Assembly (NCBI GenBank): GCA_024305745.1
Contig: JAHRBS010000004.1
Location: 5,456,001-5,520,000, forward strand
Source of the DNA: Polyporus tsugae
Lineage: Eukaryota > Basidiomycota > Agaricomycetes > Polyporales > Polyporaceae
Reading direction: 5' to 3'
DNA length: 64,000 nucleotides
Position 1 is the stretch's first letter. Every line of letters begins with the position of its first letter. A program made the position numbers and the translations under genes. The notes under the pieces are model-generated. The model had not been told where the DNA came from, ran no database searches, and worked only from the letters and a program-made list of their open reading frames with translations. Positions 36,464 through 48,110 of this stretch are shown here, in pieces.

Positions 36464-38149
36464 TCAGATGGGGAGATCAACCTGCACATCGTGGGTTAGT
36501 CGCTATTAAGTATCACCACAAACAAGATTCATTCAGAGGGTCAGACGTACCTGTTTCATAGCAACCTCAAGCCTGTTCGATAACTGTAGTACAATATCAA
36601 AAAGCTCCCTTGCGTGCGCGCGCGGCCTGTCCGGAAGCTCTGTAATCCCCCAACTCATGTACTCCCTAAGCATAGTGTCACACCGCATGGTGTCAATCTT
36701 CCTTTGTGGTCCCTTCGTGTTGCAGCGAACGATCCCGTCGAGGAACAGATGCAGTGGCCACTGCGCTTCACCCATGAGCCTCGGAGCTTCCCAATCATAG
36801 TCGCTGAATGCGCTGGTTGCAGCACCATGCGAGTTAAGTGACTGCGACCAAGGCCGTCGCCATCGGACAAGTGTGGGATGTTCGATCATCACTTGTTCGA
36901 TTTCAGCGGTGACAGCTGCGTTACACTCCCTGTAGTACACAAGGAGGCGGTGGTAGACCAACGCGGGAACAATCTCCATCTCGGGTTTGTATTGCGTGAG
37001 GATCGAGTTCGGTTGGTGGAGAACTAGCGCTGCGGTGTCTCTCGCAAAATCTTCCATGCAAAGCCCTGCACCTGCGGCAACGAGGTGCGCAACCAACGGA
37101 TTGCTGCTGCTGTGTTCGACCAGCTGAACCCATATTTCCCGCAGCGCATGTAAGCCCTCTTCCATCTCATACTTCTCCGCAATGCTTATGATCAGGGCTA
37201 ATTGAGAGAGAGAGAGGTCCAGATATTGTGCGCGGAAGTAGCAACAGGAGTCTAGAAGACTCCAAAGGAGTGCGCTGGGTTCCTCCAACTGCAAGACTGG
37301 CAGCGGGTTGCCCTCTGGCTTGTCAACGGATGCCTCATGGCTCAGGACAGCAGAGAGCTCATCGCGCAGTATGGGCGAAGCCATCGCGAGTACACACCGG
37401 TGAGCGGGGGCCTCGGCTCCGTCCGATGACCTCACCAGCACGTCCGGATATGCCACCGTGCGGAAGAATGCTGCCTCCTCCGGAGTGCTGGAAGGCGCCT
37501 CGTTCATGACTGCGCCATGCGTCTCAGGCAAGTACAGCAGCTTGAACTCAAACGCGCCGAATGGCGTCTCCGCGCGCAACCGGCAGAACTCCCGCAGGCG
37601 GAAGTATTGCCCGGCAGTGACCCCGTGCAAGACTGATGTGTCGTCGACCTGGTCTAGCTGGGAGAGGTTCAAATGAGCTGCGGCATGCTGCGCGATGTCC
37701 TCGAGACTTAGCCGGCATGCGATAGCCCAGACACGTAACGGGCCCCCGACAGGGTTGAGCGTGGCGACGCGGAGATCGTCTTTGAGGGTGTCAATGACAA
37801 GTTCCAGCTCGTACTTCTCCGCGGCGAGGAGGGCAGGTTCAAGGACGGAGAATGCTCGCGTTTTGGGCTTGGGGATAGGATAGATGATGGTAAGGAGTGT
37901 CCTGAGTGTTTCGCTCGACTCTTCTATCTCAATGATAGGTATGCGAGACTGTTGGGAGGTGATGTGGTGAGATTGAGGTGGCGAGGTCGTTGTCTGGGGC
38001 TGGGGCAGGGAAAACATGGTACGAAAAAAGGCAGATGCTTGGATGAGGATGGGCCTGTGAACGTGGTAGGCAATGTGGTCGGATGTGTGAAAGATGGTGT
38101 CCGCACTGTCTTGGTCGAACGGGGATGGCGCGATCGAGGGTTGCGACAT
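36464..38149 (-). CDS. BTB/POZ domain protein with two BTB-like modules
   Basis: Two exons: 38149-36551 and 36481-36464, separated by a 69-base GT-AG intron; splicing replaces the read-through end by a short tail, VDLPI, and gives 538 residues. ATG 38149 (MSQPSIAPSPFDQDS) is the first Met; an upstream GTG frame extension is not a plausible start. The first BTB module (residues about 13-160) has DTIFHTSDHIAYHVHRPIL, FFRTMFSLPQ and TLRTLLTIIYPIP, with AAEKYELELVIDTLKDDL marking the helical end. A second, similar module begins at YPDVLVRSSDGAEAPAHRC and includes SIAEKYEMEEGLHALREIW. Double-BTB proteins of this kind are very common in Agaricomycetes; BTB folds mediate dimerisation or recruitment of Cullin3 or chromatin partners, but the cellular role here is unknown. 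It is free of stops, unlike almost everything around it, and lies alone in the spacer of the inverted duplication. Confidence 0.9.
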
Positions 38150-38221
38150 GAGAGTGGGAGGAGAGGGCACCACAAGGGAGGGCGATTAGAGACAAGATGC
38201 AGCAATATTGTCCGACTCCTA

Positions 38222-38237
38222 ATAAATATATATATCT
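38222..38237 (-). promoter_or_regulatory. TATA-rich core promoter candidate of the BTB gene
   Basis: An ATATATATATTTATT tract (minus strand) lies about 75-90 bases upstream of the BTB start codon, the usual distance for a fungal TATA box with a short leader. Confidence 0.45.
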
Positions 38238-40097
38238 CCAGGAAAAAAAAAATAAGAGTCGTTGGATATGCAGTGGTCGTGTGGTACAACTGACGTCCTG
38301 CAGGATGCAAACAAGATCGAACATCAGATTTGGCGGTACGTTCGAACTTCGAAGGAGAGAGCACTGATAGCACAACACGCGACGCTCGTATGTCAGGGTG
38401 CATTACGGTCGCCCCGCAGTCAAACATTGAGTGCTACTCGTCATCGGTGCGAGAAGAAGTGTTCCGGGACTTACGGGCCTTCCCGAACAAGAGCTCTCAC
38501 CGTCATCCTCTCAACCCTCCGCGACTTGACCCAATCCAGTGTGTTCCAAGTCCGTGAGCCTCATCGCCTGCTTCTGTCCTCCCGGAGCTTCCCATCCTCG
38601 AAGTGGCCCGATCGCGGTAATTGCGGGAACGATCTCGGACGCTTTGGCAGCTTGTTCCTAGTCTGGAAAATTCGTGAGTGTGTGTATATGCAGGGCCCTG
38701 AGGTCACGGAAGCCAGTCAGATTGTGGCTGCAGGGGACGCGAAAGTAGTATAGCGAGGGTCGCAAGCACGATTCCACTAGTCGTCATGTGCAATAGCGGA
38801 CCTATACGCAAGATACACGCGAAGACATGGTTGAGGACGATTCATAGTATGTAGACATTGCGCACCAGTTCATGGAGTGTGCTGCCTTCTGCGAGCGGAT
38901 ACTGATTTGCAAGATCAGCACCTGAGTTGTGTCCAGCTTGACGCAATGGGAGAGGGACGTGTTCGAGCTTGGCCTTGGCCTTGCCACAGCTTGCGGTCAC
39001 TCAGCCGGCTTCGTAGATCGGACTCGGACTTTGGTGAGCGAGTCCTTGCGCCGACATTTGTACTTCTCAGCTACATGCTTAAATGAACATTTGGATGTTA
39101 GACGTACCTGAGCTTGCCTTTGCGACGTCTCAGACCCCAACTGGCCAAAGCTAGGGATGGATCCTTGCGATCTCGGTAGCGCAGAGCGGTGCGGAGGTCC
39201 TTCTCCCTATTGCTACATCTGGTGAAGGGAGAAGGTTGTTGTGTTCATCAGCATAGCCTCGACCGGCCGCTCCTGGGCGACGTTGTCCTTGCTGCTGAGA
39301 TCTGTTTCAGAGCCTGCCGTGTGAGCTGGTGGATAGAAATGGTACGGACGACGCTTGTGACAGACACGTTGGCCAGAGTATGAGAGCGCATGACAACAAA
39401 GAGGGGTTGGATGATGAAGGTACATGACTTACTCCGGCTACTGAGTCCTGACCTGCTGACAACTGCTTCCTTTTTCCCACACCTTCAGACGCTTTCGTCT
39501 TTTCTCGCGCTGCATAGCCGTCTTCCCCTTCCCTGGTCCATCCCAGCTCTGGCCGTGCTCTGTCGAACCTAGCCCCCCCCCCCCCCCTCTCTCTCTTTCG
39601 ACATACATCTGACGCGGCCGTTCACTACATACTTTCCTTGTGTCGATATTCATGGACTTCTCTCGCCCGACCTCCTCCTTGTCGAGACTCATAGTCGCAC
39701 TGGTGCGGATGCCATTATGGTAGATATTGTGCGTGGTCTGGGTTTGCATAGGCTGACACAGATGCTGCAGGCCCGGTTTCTCTAGGCCTGAATCATGTCA
39801 GTTCCCTCAAGGCCCGAGATTCAGGCAGTGGACTGGTGACGACTCAATTGGCCTGGATGAAGGTAAATCATCCCAGGCCGTGTATCAACGTCGTCTCGCC
39901 GTTTACTCAGGTTTACCTCCTCAGATAGTGCGCGCAAATTGCACCTTAAACTTTCTCGACTTCTGCGATATCGTCCGACGCGATCTCGACACCCTGGATC
40001 AGATCGACAACGCGCTGTAGAGCCAAAGACGATCACAGTGGTGCGGTCCGGAAGAGGATCGGATGGGTAGCATAACATTGTTTAGGGCGGTATTATT
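38238..40097. other. Mostly unrecognised; C15 tract and a possible exon
   Basis: No confident gene. A run of 15 C (39573-39587) is followed by a (TC)n stretch to about 39597. At about 39838-40020 a plus-strand frame reads GLDEGKSSQAVYQRRLAVYS and ends DLDTLDQIDNAL before TAG 40018-40020; its composition is protein-like and may be a lone exon or a remnant. Confidence 0.3.
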
Positions 40098-41165
40098 CTC
40101 CGTAGCCGACCATATCCTGATATAGATGACAGTCGATCTATTAGTATATGGTCTGCTCCCCTACATGTCGGTTACCCCCCCCCTATGACACTTGGAGACC
40201 AGCTTCGGCGCTAAGTCGCTCATGAGCCAATGATATTGCGTATTTCGGCGCCTGCCCATAAACTTGCTTATGGACATCGTAAACCTGCTGACATGATGGG
40301 CTCAGAACAGGTCACCGTCATCCATACAGATTGGAGGGTGACAACGAAATAGTATTGTTGGTGCACATTCCACAAACTGCGCGAGACAAAGGAACATGTA
40401 TTTCGCCCGAATGCATACATTGCGGTGCTAAACATGAGGGTCCAGGACCAGGGAACTCAATTGAGTGTCACTGCTATATATTTTGAACACCTTTTCGCCT
40501 TCATACTACTTGATATATCCAGGGAGCGGGTGCTTCCCAGATTTTCGAATTGCGACATTGCATCACAGTCACAGGTGTACTCTTTGGGGGACAGCGCACG
40601 CATGCTGATGTGTGGCTGGAGCATGCTGGCGCTGTACGTCGAGAACGGGGGACAACAGTCGCGATGAGCTGAGCAAGATGCGTGCGAGCATTCGGGGACT
40701 TGCGGTGCGACTCGAGTGAAAGGCATCAGGGATCTGGATAAGTCATGCTCAGCACGCGGGAAAGTACTCGCCTGGCGTGGTCCCGTTGGGTTGGCAAGGC
40801 GGGGGGCATGGAGAAGGGTAGACCGTGTTGCAGAAGCCCGAATAGAGACTTCCTAGCCTGTTAAGACGGGCGCCACCTCGCTGGATGTCGCAGATAAACA
40901 TGTTTTGGGTGGGGGCCGTGTTCTGGAGCTCCCGAGGAGGTTTGAGAGAACATGGGATGAATGGCATTTCAAGAACGATCGAAATGACAATGTGTTTAGG
41001 ACCCGTGTTGTTTGTTGGTGTTGATGTGTAGACAAAGGGAGATATCAGCACGTGACTCGGAGATGTCCGAAGTGTCATAGGTGGGGGTAAGTGGTCTGTA
41101 CGGACCAAAACTAGCCTACTAATAGATCGACTGTTATCTGTATCAGGATATGGTCGGCTACGGAG
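40098..41165. repeat. Widely spaced inverted repeat, 47 of 49 bases
   Basis: 40098-40146 (starting ctccgtagccgacc) matches the reverse complement of 41117-41165 with two mismatches, both transitions. Beyond the 49 bases similarity fades. The 970-bp interior has no recognised gene; a minus-strand frame at 40749-41243 starts near a TATAAATACT motif (about 41185-41195), which could be a promoter just outside the right copy. This could be a small transposon or the traces of one. Confidence 0.6.
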
Positions 41166-41439
41166 ACTAGGTATGGGCGAGTATTTATACATAAGAATGG
41201 CCCAGCGCACTTTCGGGGGCTTGTGACATCCGTGACCAAGCACATGATATGGGCGCCTGAATCAAAGTAAAGGTTAATATGGTGCGTCAAGTACAGGTTA
41301 AGTCTCACGGCCAGCAGTGGGTTGGTGGTGGGTTCGATTCCGCATCACCCAATTCGGACTTGTCTAGACGCCAAGGCGCCGTGGGCAACAGAACTTTTGT
41401 ATCTCCTCTCTCATGAGGAACAAATTTAAAAATCGAGAA

Positions 41440-41480
41440 CCATAACTTTGTGGATCCATGACCTGTATACAAAGTTATGG
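41440..41480. repeat. 12-bp perfect hairpin
   Basis: CCATAACTTTGT (41440-41451) pairs perfectly with ACAAAGTTATGG (41469-41480) around a 17-base loop. There is no U-run after it and no gene just upstream, so it is not an obvious terminator. Confidence 0.6.
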
Positions 41481-41914
41481 TCGCACATTTCTGTCTAAGA
41501 CCCTGCCTCCCGAGCCTATAGTTTCTGGGAGTTTTCTCCCAGCCAAAAGTGACTGAGCGTGACAGGTTCTGATCACGTGATGCCCTCAAATGTGCAGGCT
41601 CGCCACGTCAAGCTGATTTGCCACTTTCAGCAATGGACCCTGGCAAGCGAAACCCCACCCAGCCTTTCCGTCCTGGGACATCTTTCGTGGGCAATTTCAA
41701 CGAAGTCGCTTACGGGCGACCACCCTCTAGCCAGCCTCGGCGCGAGAAGAAGTGTGCGCTCGCTGTCCGCCTCGGAGTCCACGGCGCCACGTACGCCTAT
41801 CTCCGATAGCCACGTGGGCACCGACTGGCGTTCAAACGTTCAAACGTTCACCATTAGACTCAAACCAGTCGAACGGGACACATCAGCGGAGAGTGAAAAG
41901 AGAGATGTGTCCCT

Positions 41915-42760
41915 AACGACTGGTCCGACTGGGTGTGTCTTTGGCAGGGCGTCCGTATATGGTACCCATGTGAAAACGTACTTGGTGAAATCAGGGTTTG
42001 CCCTCCTGGACAAACATAATGCAAGGCCAGTGGGTCCCATTGTAACCAATAGAACAATACTGAGAATACTTCTATGAATGATTATTTCACATTCATGCCA
42101 AATTCGAGGCTTGAAATGTGCCCAGCCCTCCCATCCTAACTTCTGCGCTCAACGAGACTCGACTCCGCCGAGTCATTAAGCGCTCTATACTTTGTTGAGC
42201 GCTTACCACTACCCGGTAGGATGCCCACGACAAGAAGGCCGACGCTATTGCTCTCATGTACGGCAAACATTCAGGAAATGTTCTTAATATTGTAGTTATA
42301 AAGCTATGTCAAGGTTTAGGCTGTGGAGCTAGCAAACTTCGTCTTGCAGGGGATGTATTCCCAGATCCACTGTACTGCTATGGCCTTCGGGGAAGCATTC
42401 TCTGGTCTGGGGCAAGAGTTTACTGGGTTTAAATGGCACATACTTTAATACGTGCACAATGAAAGCTTGATATTTGGCCAGCAGTAGTGGGCTGGGTCAC
42501 TGTGGTCTACTAGGTGGCTGCATGTTGGCTGATTCAAGGGGCCTAGGGTTGCATATAGAGGTTCAGACATTGTATAGGCACTAATATGACCAACATTATA
42601 CTATAGCAATACATGCGTATTGAGGGAGTTACAGGCAATACGACGTCACCATGAATTCTGTCCAGCGGGCAAATGGCGATTTCACTAAGTACATTTTCAC
42701 ACGGGTACCATATACGGACGCCCTGCCAAAGGGACGACGAGTTGGACCAGCCGTTCGGGT
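41915..42760. repeat. Diverged inverted repeat, about 100 bases per arm
   Basis: 41915-42012 and the reverse complement of 42661-42760 share long runs such as TTTGGCAGGGCGTCCGTATA and GTGAAATC, with roughly one difference per seven bases. They enclose about 650 bp without a gene. The layout resembles an old foldback or MITE-like element; no target duplication was found. Confidence 0.55.
42145..42204. repeat. Nested palindromes with alternative pairings
   Basis: Three inverted repeats share bases: GCGCTCAAC (42145-42153) with GTTGAGCGC (42194-42202); GACTCG (42156-42161) with CGAGTC (42169-42174); and AAGCGCTC (42178-42185) with GAGCGCTT (42197-42204). The first and third compete for the same right half, so the strand could switch between two folds. 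Function unknown. Confidence 0.5.
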
Positions 42761-43434
42761 ACCCGCCCTGTGCGGAGTCTGAACCCGAACGGCTGGATCG
42801 AGCCTAGTTCACCGTGACCCACGGCGGCCCAATTCTTCCAGGTCAGTTCACTTCGCCCAAAAGTCGTCCTCAGGCTGCTCGTAGCTAACTGATGGTGGTG
42901 ATGCCCTTGCTGACATCCACTGGTCAGAGGCCCCGAAGAGAAAACAGAGGCGGGGGGGATGCAACTTCGTGCTCGAAGAGCCCGGATAAGCGCGGAATCA
43001 CTCCTGTCAATGCCTACGCTCGACCTGCCCATCTTTGTGGCGTATGGCGAACAAAGGCTTGCGAGATGACTGACCTGCAAGAATTGAACAACCCTACTGC
43101 CGCATAGTAGGCGCTTAATTGCCTTGCCTCCCGCCGTCAATTTGTTCTCTCTGAGCTCAGCCTCTCGTCCCACCCGCCACCTCTTCGTCGTCCAACGCTG
43201 TTTGTGTCTACATCCCTTCGCGCGCCACAATGGCAGCCCGTCGCTCGCCGAACCCAGCATGTTACCATTCCTATTTTGGGCAGTGCGCCGCCTGTGAAAC
43301 TTGTTCAACCGACAACTGTCGAGCTGGCGCTGCACTTGATGCAGCATGCAGATAACAAAACACGGGCTCCTACCCCGAGTGTCTCTACTTCCTACCATCA
43401 TCGTACCATCTTACATTTTCTGTGACTGAGCCAG

Positions 43435-43989
43435 TCTACACAGCTGGACTTCGAGGTCACCTCTTATCCTGTCGCCTCCCTGGTCCTGTTGGACGGGGAC
43501 CGTGCGCTCAACCTCAATGCTGCCACCTTCGCGTCGCCTCAAGAAGCGGCAGCTGCTCCCATGGACCCACCACCCTATCCGTCTCCACTGCCAGCCTCTC
43601 GCCGCTTGATGCCAGCGTGAGGGCCGCTACCCCGGGGTCCACGTCAAATGACACAGAGTTTCCCTGCCCCCTTACATCGCCGACGCGACTGTGGGGCAGC
43701 AGACCACCTCCTAGCCCGTTCTGGGGATCGTCGACTCGCTACAGTCTCCTTCTATCCTGGAAACGAGCCTCAAGTCCAATCTACCTGCTATCCGAGCTGA
43801 CACCCACCTCCTCGCCATTTCTTCAAGTTCGGGCCCGAGTACAAGGGCAACCTGGCACTCCGTACACCTGGTGCACAGTCTATCACTGGTCGCAGTCTTG
43901 CACGCATTCTGCTCTGCACTTCAAGCGCGGTCCTCTGCATCGCAAGCAATGCACTGGAAGAATACATACCGCGTGTTGGAGGGTGACGT
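43435..43989 (+). pseudogene. Degenerate coding region, unknown protein
   Basis: One frame gives a protein-like Pro/Ala-rich reading: STQLDFEVTSYPVASLVLLD, PMDPPPYPSPLPASRRLMPA, then KFGPEYKGNLALRTPGAQSI and ASNALEEYIPRVGG before TGA near 43987. TGA codons at 43618-43620 and about 43799-43801 interrupt it. An overlapping longer open frame in another register lacks such features. No family is recognised. Confidence 0.3.
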
Positions 43990-45095
43990 TTCTGAGCACA
44001 GGTGAGTCCTTCCTACTCATCACTATTGTGGTTGGTTCAAATCTACTCCTAGACTACGGTTGTCGTCAGTGGTTATTCGATGCCCAGTGCCCGATCTTGA
44101 TCCTCTTCCCCCCTACATCTTCGTTTCTTATTCGTGGAGCTCCCCTCACTATGTCTTCTTTATTCCCTTCATGTGTACCTCTACTTTGAGTAGGTGTCAA
44201 AATTCAATGCACAGTCGCACTAATCTTAGTCGCCGATGACGGAAAGTGGAAAGCGCCATGCGCATTCCCGTGTTATCAGTGTCAATTTCTCTGTTTGACG
44301 GCGATGGCTGCAGGGTCACAGGGAATGGTGCTGGTCGAGGAAGGCCTTGATAACGCTCCTGGGCTTATTCTCTGTGGCTAGGTTTGTCGTCAGGAGGGGC
44401 CGACTTCGACAATGGCGAGTCGCGTTGCAAGTCCTCGGATGAATGCGAACAATGCAGTGACACTCGCGCGCGTGGTATCCACTATGCGGCGCACGGCACG
44501 GTTTCAGTCTTAGCTCTCGGAGGATATCGATGTGTGTCAGATTGTACGACACAGTTTGTGTAGCTATTGGCACGGTCGCGGCCTATGAGGCAACATTGTA
44601 GGTCGGGCCGAAGCCTTATTTTCGTCATTGGGTTTGACGCTAACTTGGGTATCCCGTGTGGACTAAGAGTGAATTGAATGCTTACACAATTTACTCAACT
44701 GGTTGATCAATACAACTTGTCCGTTGCGCTCCGAGGCAGCTGTTCGAACCATTACGAGGTTTCAAGGTTCGACAGATGTAACTGTACCGGGATCTAACCC
44801 TGTAGTATGGACGTACTCTCGATGCGCGGTCTAAAGTCATGAAGGTCTGTCTACTATACCAATTCCTTGTTGGATTTGTCCTTGCAGACACACGGCAGAC
44901 AATGGGCTACACAGTAAGAAGATGTATATATTCTACAACCCCTATAGCTACTATCCATCAAGCTTCAAACTTTCGTTGCAACCCATTCACAATGCCACAC
45001 CTCGGCGACGTCATCAGACAGGGTCGCGATGACCTCCGCCAGCTCGTCAGCCCGAATGCCCAGACGTTGGTGGGACAACGAACAATTTTTGTGAT
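43990..45095. other. Intergenic, nothing recognised
   Basis: No gene, RNA or repeat is supported up to the inner edge of arm 2. A short plus-strand frame from ATG 44839 (MKVCLLYQFLVGFVLADTRQ) resembles a signal peptide but leads nowhere recognisable. Confidence 0.3.
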
Positions 45096-45465
45096 CCCTC
45101 CCACCTCTCTACCGCTTTAACCGGTACCTCTACTAACCCTCCCCGCACTCACAGATGACCGCCTTCATCCACCTCCTCCCCAGCCTCTCCGCAGGTGACA
45201 CCTCTCTCCTCCCCCCCCCCCGATGTACGCCACGACCGCGGGTCCTAAGGTGCGCGTCTCGACCGTTGCGACCGCCAACCTCGAGACCGCGCACCCTTCG
45301 ATGGGGGGAGGTGTGCCCGAGATTCGCAGGCATGGGGTGGCTCTCCATGGACCATGCTACGTCACCGCGCAGCGACGTGCAAGGGCCGAGTAAGGCGTAT
45401 TTTATTTATTTAAGAGGTTAGACTCGACCTTGACAGGGACGAACGTGAGGTGGAGGCGGCGATAG

Positions 45466-45666
45466 ATGTGCTACACGGTAGACCCGTACTCGAGCATGGA
45501 TGCGTTCGTCGCTGTGCAGGTTAGCGTGACCATTCCTAGGCTAGCGGACAGTGTCAACAGGCAGGCAGCTGTCCTCCGGACCCTGTATATCCTGGTGGCC
45601 ACCGGATTCTGCACAACCACTGCCCGTCTGCCTGTTAACGAGGAGCCTGGAGCGAAGAGGGCTTAG
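45466..45666 (+). CDS. Short hypothetical ORF (arm 2 copy)
   Basis: Same 66-residue frame as 27730-27930, identical in sequence, with one hydrophobic segment. Not recognised; low support. Confidence 0.25.
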   Translation: MCYTVDPYSSMDAFVAVQVSVTIPRLADSVNRQAAVLRTLYILVATGFCTTTARLPVNEEPGAKRA

Positions 45667-46391
45667 AAGGAAGTAAAACATAAGACTATGAAATATCATG
45701 GGAGTGGCCCTTGAAATGAATCGGCTCAATCGGGGCAGCGTCCATCTCTTGGGTCACTGCAATGGCATATTCCTCCAATATCACGTTCCTCTAGTGAGAC
45801 ACACCGTTCTCTAACGTAACAATGCCCATTCATCGCTGCAAACGGATGAGAGGCTGCACCTGGTAGGATCCTTGAAAACGTTGGGAGGGACAGCTGCGCA
45901 AGGTCTCGCAGACTGACGAAGTGTCAATTAGCGCGCCATTTTGGGAGAGCAACGCGTAACATCCTGCAACAGGTTATGGTTACCTCGGGAGATCTTTGAG
46001 AATGATGGAGGGCATTCGCGAAGCATCTCGCCAGCCACCGGGATGTGTGGTGAGCATGTTACACGACGCGTCCCCCCTCCCACAACTCGAATCCACGAGA
46101 ATCCCCGACAGTACATGACTTACATGAAAAAAAAACAGCCCATCCAGGCCTGCCAAATGTCCTATGTCTCTCGAACATCTTGCCAATACGATCGGATGAT
46201 GGGGTTGAAGACGGGTGGGGAAGCAGGGAAGGATGGAGGGGAAGCAGGGAAGGATGGAGGGAGGGAAGACACCTCCGAGCTCGTACGCGTTAACAACACG
46301 TGACACGTGACTGCGAGAGAAACACTTAGTAACCTGTATCGGCAAGTTCCGTACGTGTCTCCCTTCGCCTCTCCACAAGCTCCATCCTCCA

Positions 46392-47866
46392 CAATGACCA
46401 TAAGCCAAGCACTCACTTCGAGCTTCGAGCCTCTGCAGCACGCAGCTAACACTGGACCCAGCTACTCGAGTTTCGAAGACCCCAGGCAGCAGAGGGATAT
46501 ACGCCGGATGTGACTCCCCGACCCCCAAGGTGCGTTCCCTCACTCCTCAAGTTGCCGACGTACCCTCTCCTGACCCGAACATGCCCCACCCAACCATGAC
46601 ATGCATGACACCCAGCGTTTACGGCAGACGCGGGGCGTTACACTCCCCTTTCCAGGCTTTCCCCACCCACAGACATGCCGCTGCCTGCCCCATCGCGCTC
46701 GAGCCATCCGGACGTTCTCCAAGCTCCTCGCGCGCCTGGTCTCACGTTACCTCAAGCCCGCCTCAATAGCTCACGCTTCTGTGGACTCTTGGTTGTCTCC
46801 GTAAGCATCCTTTGCCCATGGTTTCAACAAGTGCAACTCCAGTTGGCACCTCTGGAGTGCGACCGCCAACTCCTGGACCCTCCACGAATGTCACAGATAC
46901 CCCATTTGCAAAACGGCGTGGTTGACCCCTGGGCAGCAAGAACAAGGCTATATCCAGGGCGAAGCCGCGGCCGCCGTGGTAGCACGTCGGCGAGCGAGCC
47001 TCTCAGGGGCCCTGCCTGCGTCGAGCGCATCGATCATGACGGACTATGCCGCCACCCCTAGCCCACCCTGTGGAAGAGCGCGCCTGAACCCACGCACGGT
47101 CGACTCCATAGAGCCAGTGAAGGCCGGACATTGACGACGCGCCGGACCCTTTCCGCCGCCGCACGCGTTCGCAGTGGCACCAGGGAAAGGGTAGCCACAC
47201 CCGGAACCTTAGCATCCCCAACCCCACCCTGGCCTAGGAGAGTCTGGTTCATCCGGATGCCCCGACAGAGCAACATCAACCCCAAGCCGGCGGCGGCAGC
47301 CTCGACGCCGACGACATCTGCACCGAGTTGCCAGCCGCCGGCCGCCGTCGCACTACCTGGACACGAAGGCGATGCAGTGGCGGCCCCGCGCATGTTCTGC
47401 GTCCCCGTGGCGCCAAAGCGTCGAGCGCGACCAGCGCCGGTGACGAACGGAATACAGAAGGCAACAGAGTTGAAGGCACGGATGCAGCACCGCGCAGGAA
47501 GTACGTGACGGCTGAGAAGGATAAAAGGAAGCGGAGGAGGGAGGGGAACGGGCCGCGGGTCGTGCTGTTCAGCGTGCTAGAGAGGCAGCGGTTGTGTTCT
47601 GCGGCTCTTGGTCCGTCCTCGCGGACCCGGCAGCGACGTTCGACGACTCGCTCACGAGGAAGGCGTTGCACGAGGTCGTGATGGGCATCCGCGCGTACAT
47701 CGAGTAAGTTCGTTCTTGTGTTGTGGTGTGCGGGTGGTGGCTGACAGACTAGTGTGTGCGCAGGTTGGACAAGGCAGTGTTCGCAATGTCGCAAGACGGA
47801 CAGACATTCGGCGTCATCGTGTCGTGCGGGGGTGTTGCTGTATACGTGTATGGCTACACTTTCTGA
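46392..47866 (+). pseudogene. AT-hook protein gene, decayed (arm 2 copy)
   Basis: A Pro/Ser-rich frame runs from about 46392 (MTISQALTSSFEPLQHA) or 46530 through MVSTSATPVGTSGVRPPTP to AKRRG-stop-PLGSKNKA. The core of an AT-hook (RGRPxGSKNK, which inserts into the minor groove of AT-rich DNA) is broken by a TGA near 46921-46923 exactly where Arg is invariant, so CGA to TGA is nearly certain. TAG codons follow after PRPPW and, in the next exon, after NLSIPNPTLA (about 47235). That exon is basic (RRKYVTAEKDKRKRRREGNG). The last exons, joined over a GTAAGT...GCAG intron (47705-47762), read SWSVLADPAATFDDSLTRKA and LDKAVFAMSQDGQTFGVIV, ending at TGA 47866. Grouping all of these into one gene is inferred. 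It was probably a nuclear DNA-binding protein; family unknown. Confidence 0.5.
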
Positions 47867-48110
47867 AATTGAACCTGCTCGCTGCAGGTGTTAGGAGATG
47901 GCTGTCGATCATCATGGCTGTGAACTGAAATCACCGCCTCATAGACCAATCACAAATAGGGTGAACCCATGCCCTCCAATGACCAGGACCTAACACGCGG
48001 TAGTGGGTGGAATCAGGCTGGCGCAGTCACGTGTGCTCGCAACAGCATAAAGGCTGACAATCGCACCTAGCTAACCACCTCCTCCTCTATCATACGTGCG
48101 GGCGTTTCCA

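Noticed and set aside
38150..38173. Upstream extension of the BTB protein
   Set aside because: The extension begins with GTG; the first ATG is at 38149 and fits the family start.
37924..38427. Minus- and plus-strand frames overlapping the BTB start
   Set aside because: They are shadows of the BTB gene and its leader, with no independent support.
41330..41365. tRNA-like T-arm (GGTTCGATTCC)
   Set aside because: The bases around the loop do not form the 5-bp T stem, and no acceptor or anticodon arm can be placed upstream.
43422..44189. 255-codon open frame as a gene
   Set aside because: It has no ATG-supported motif and the more protein-like reading is in another frame over the same bases.
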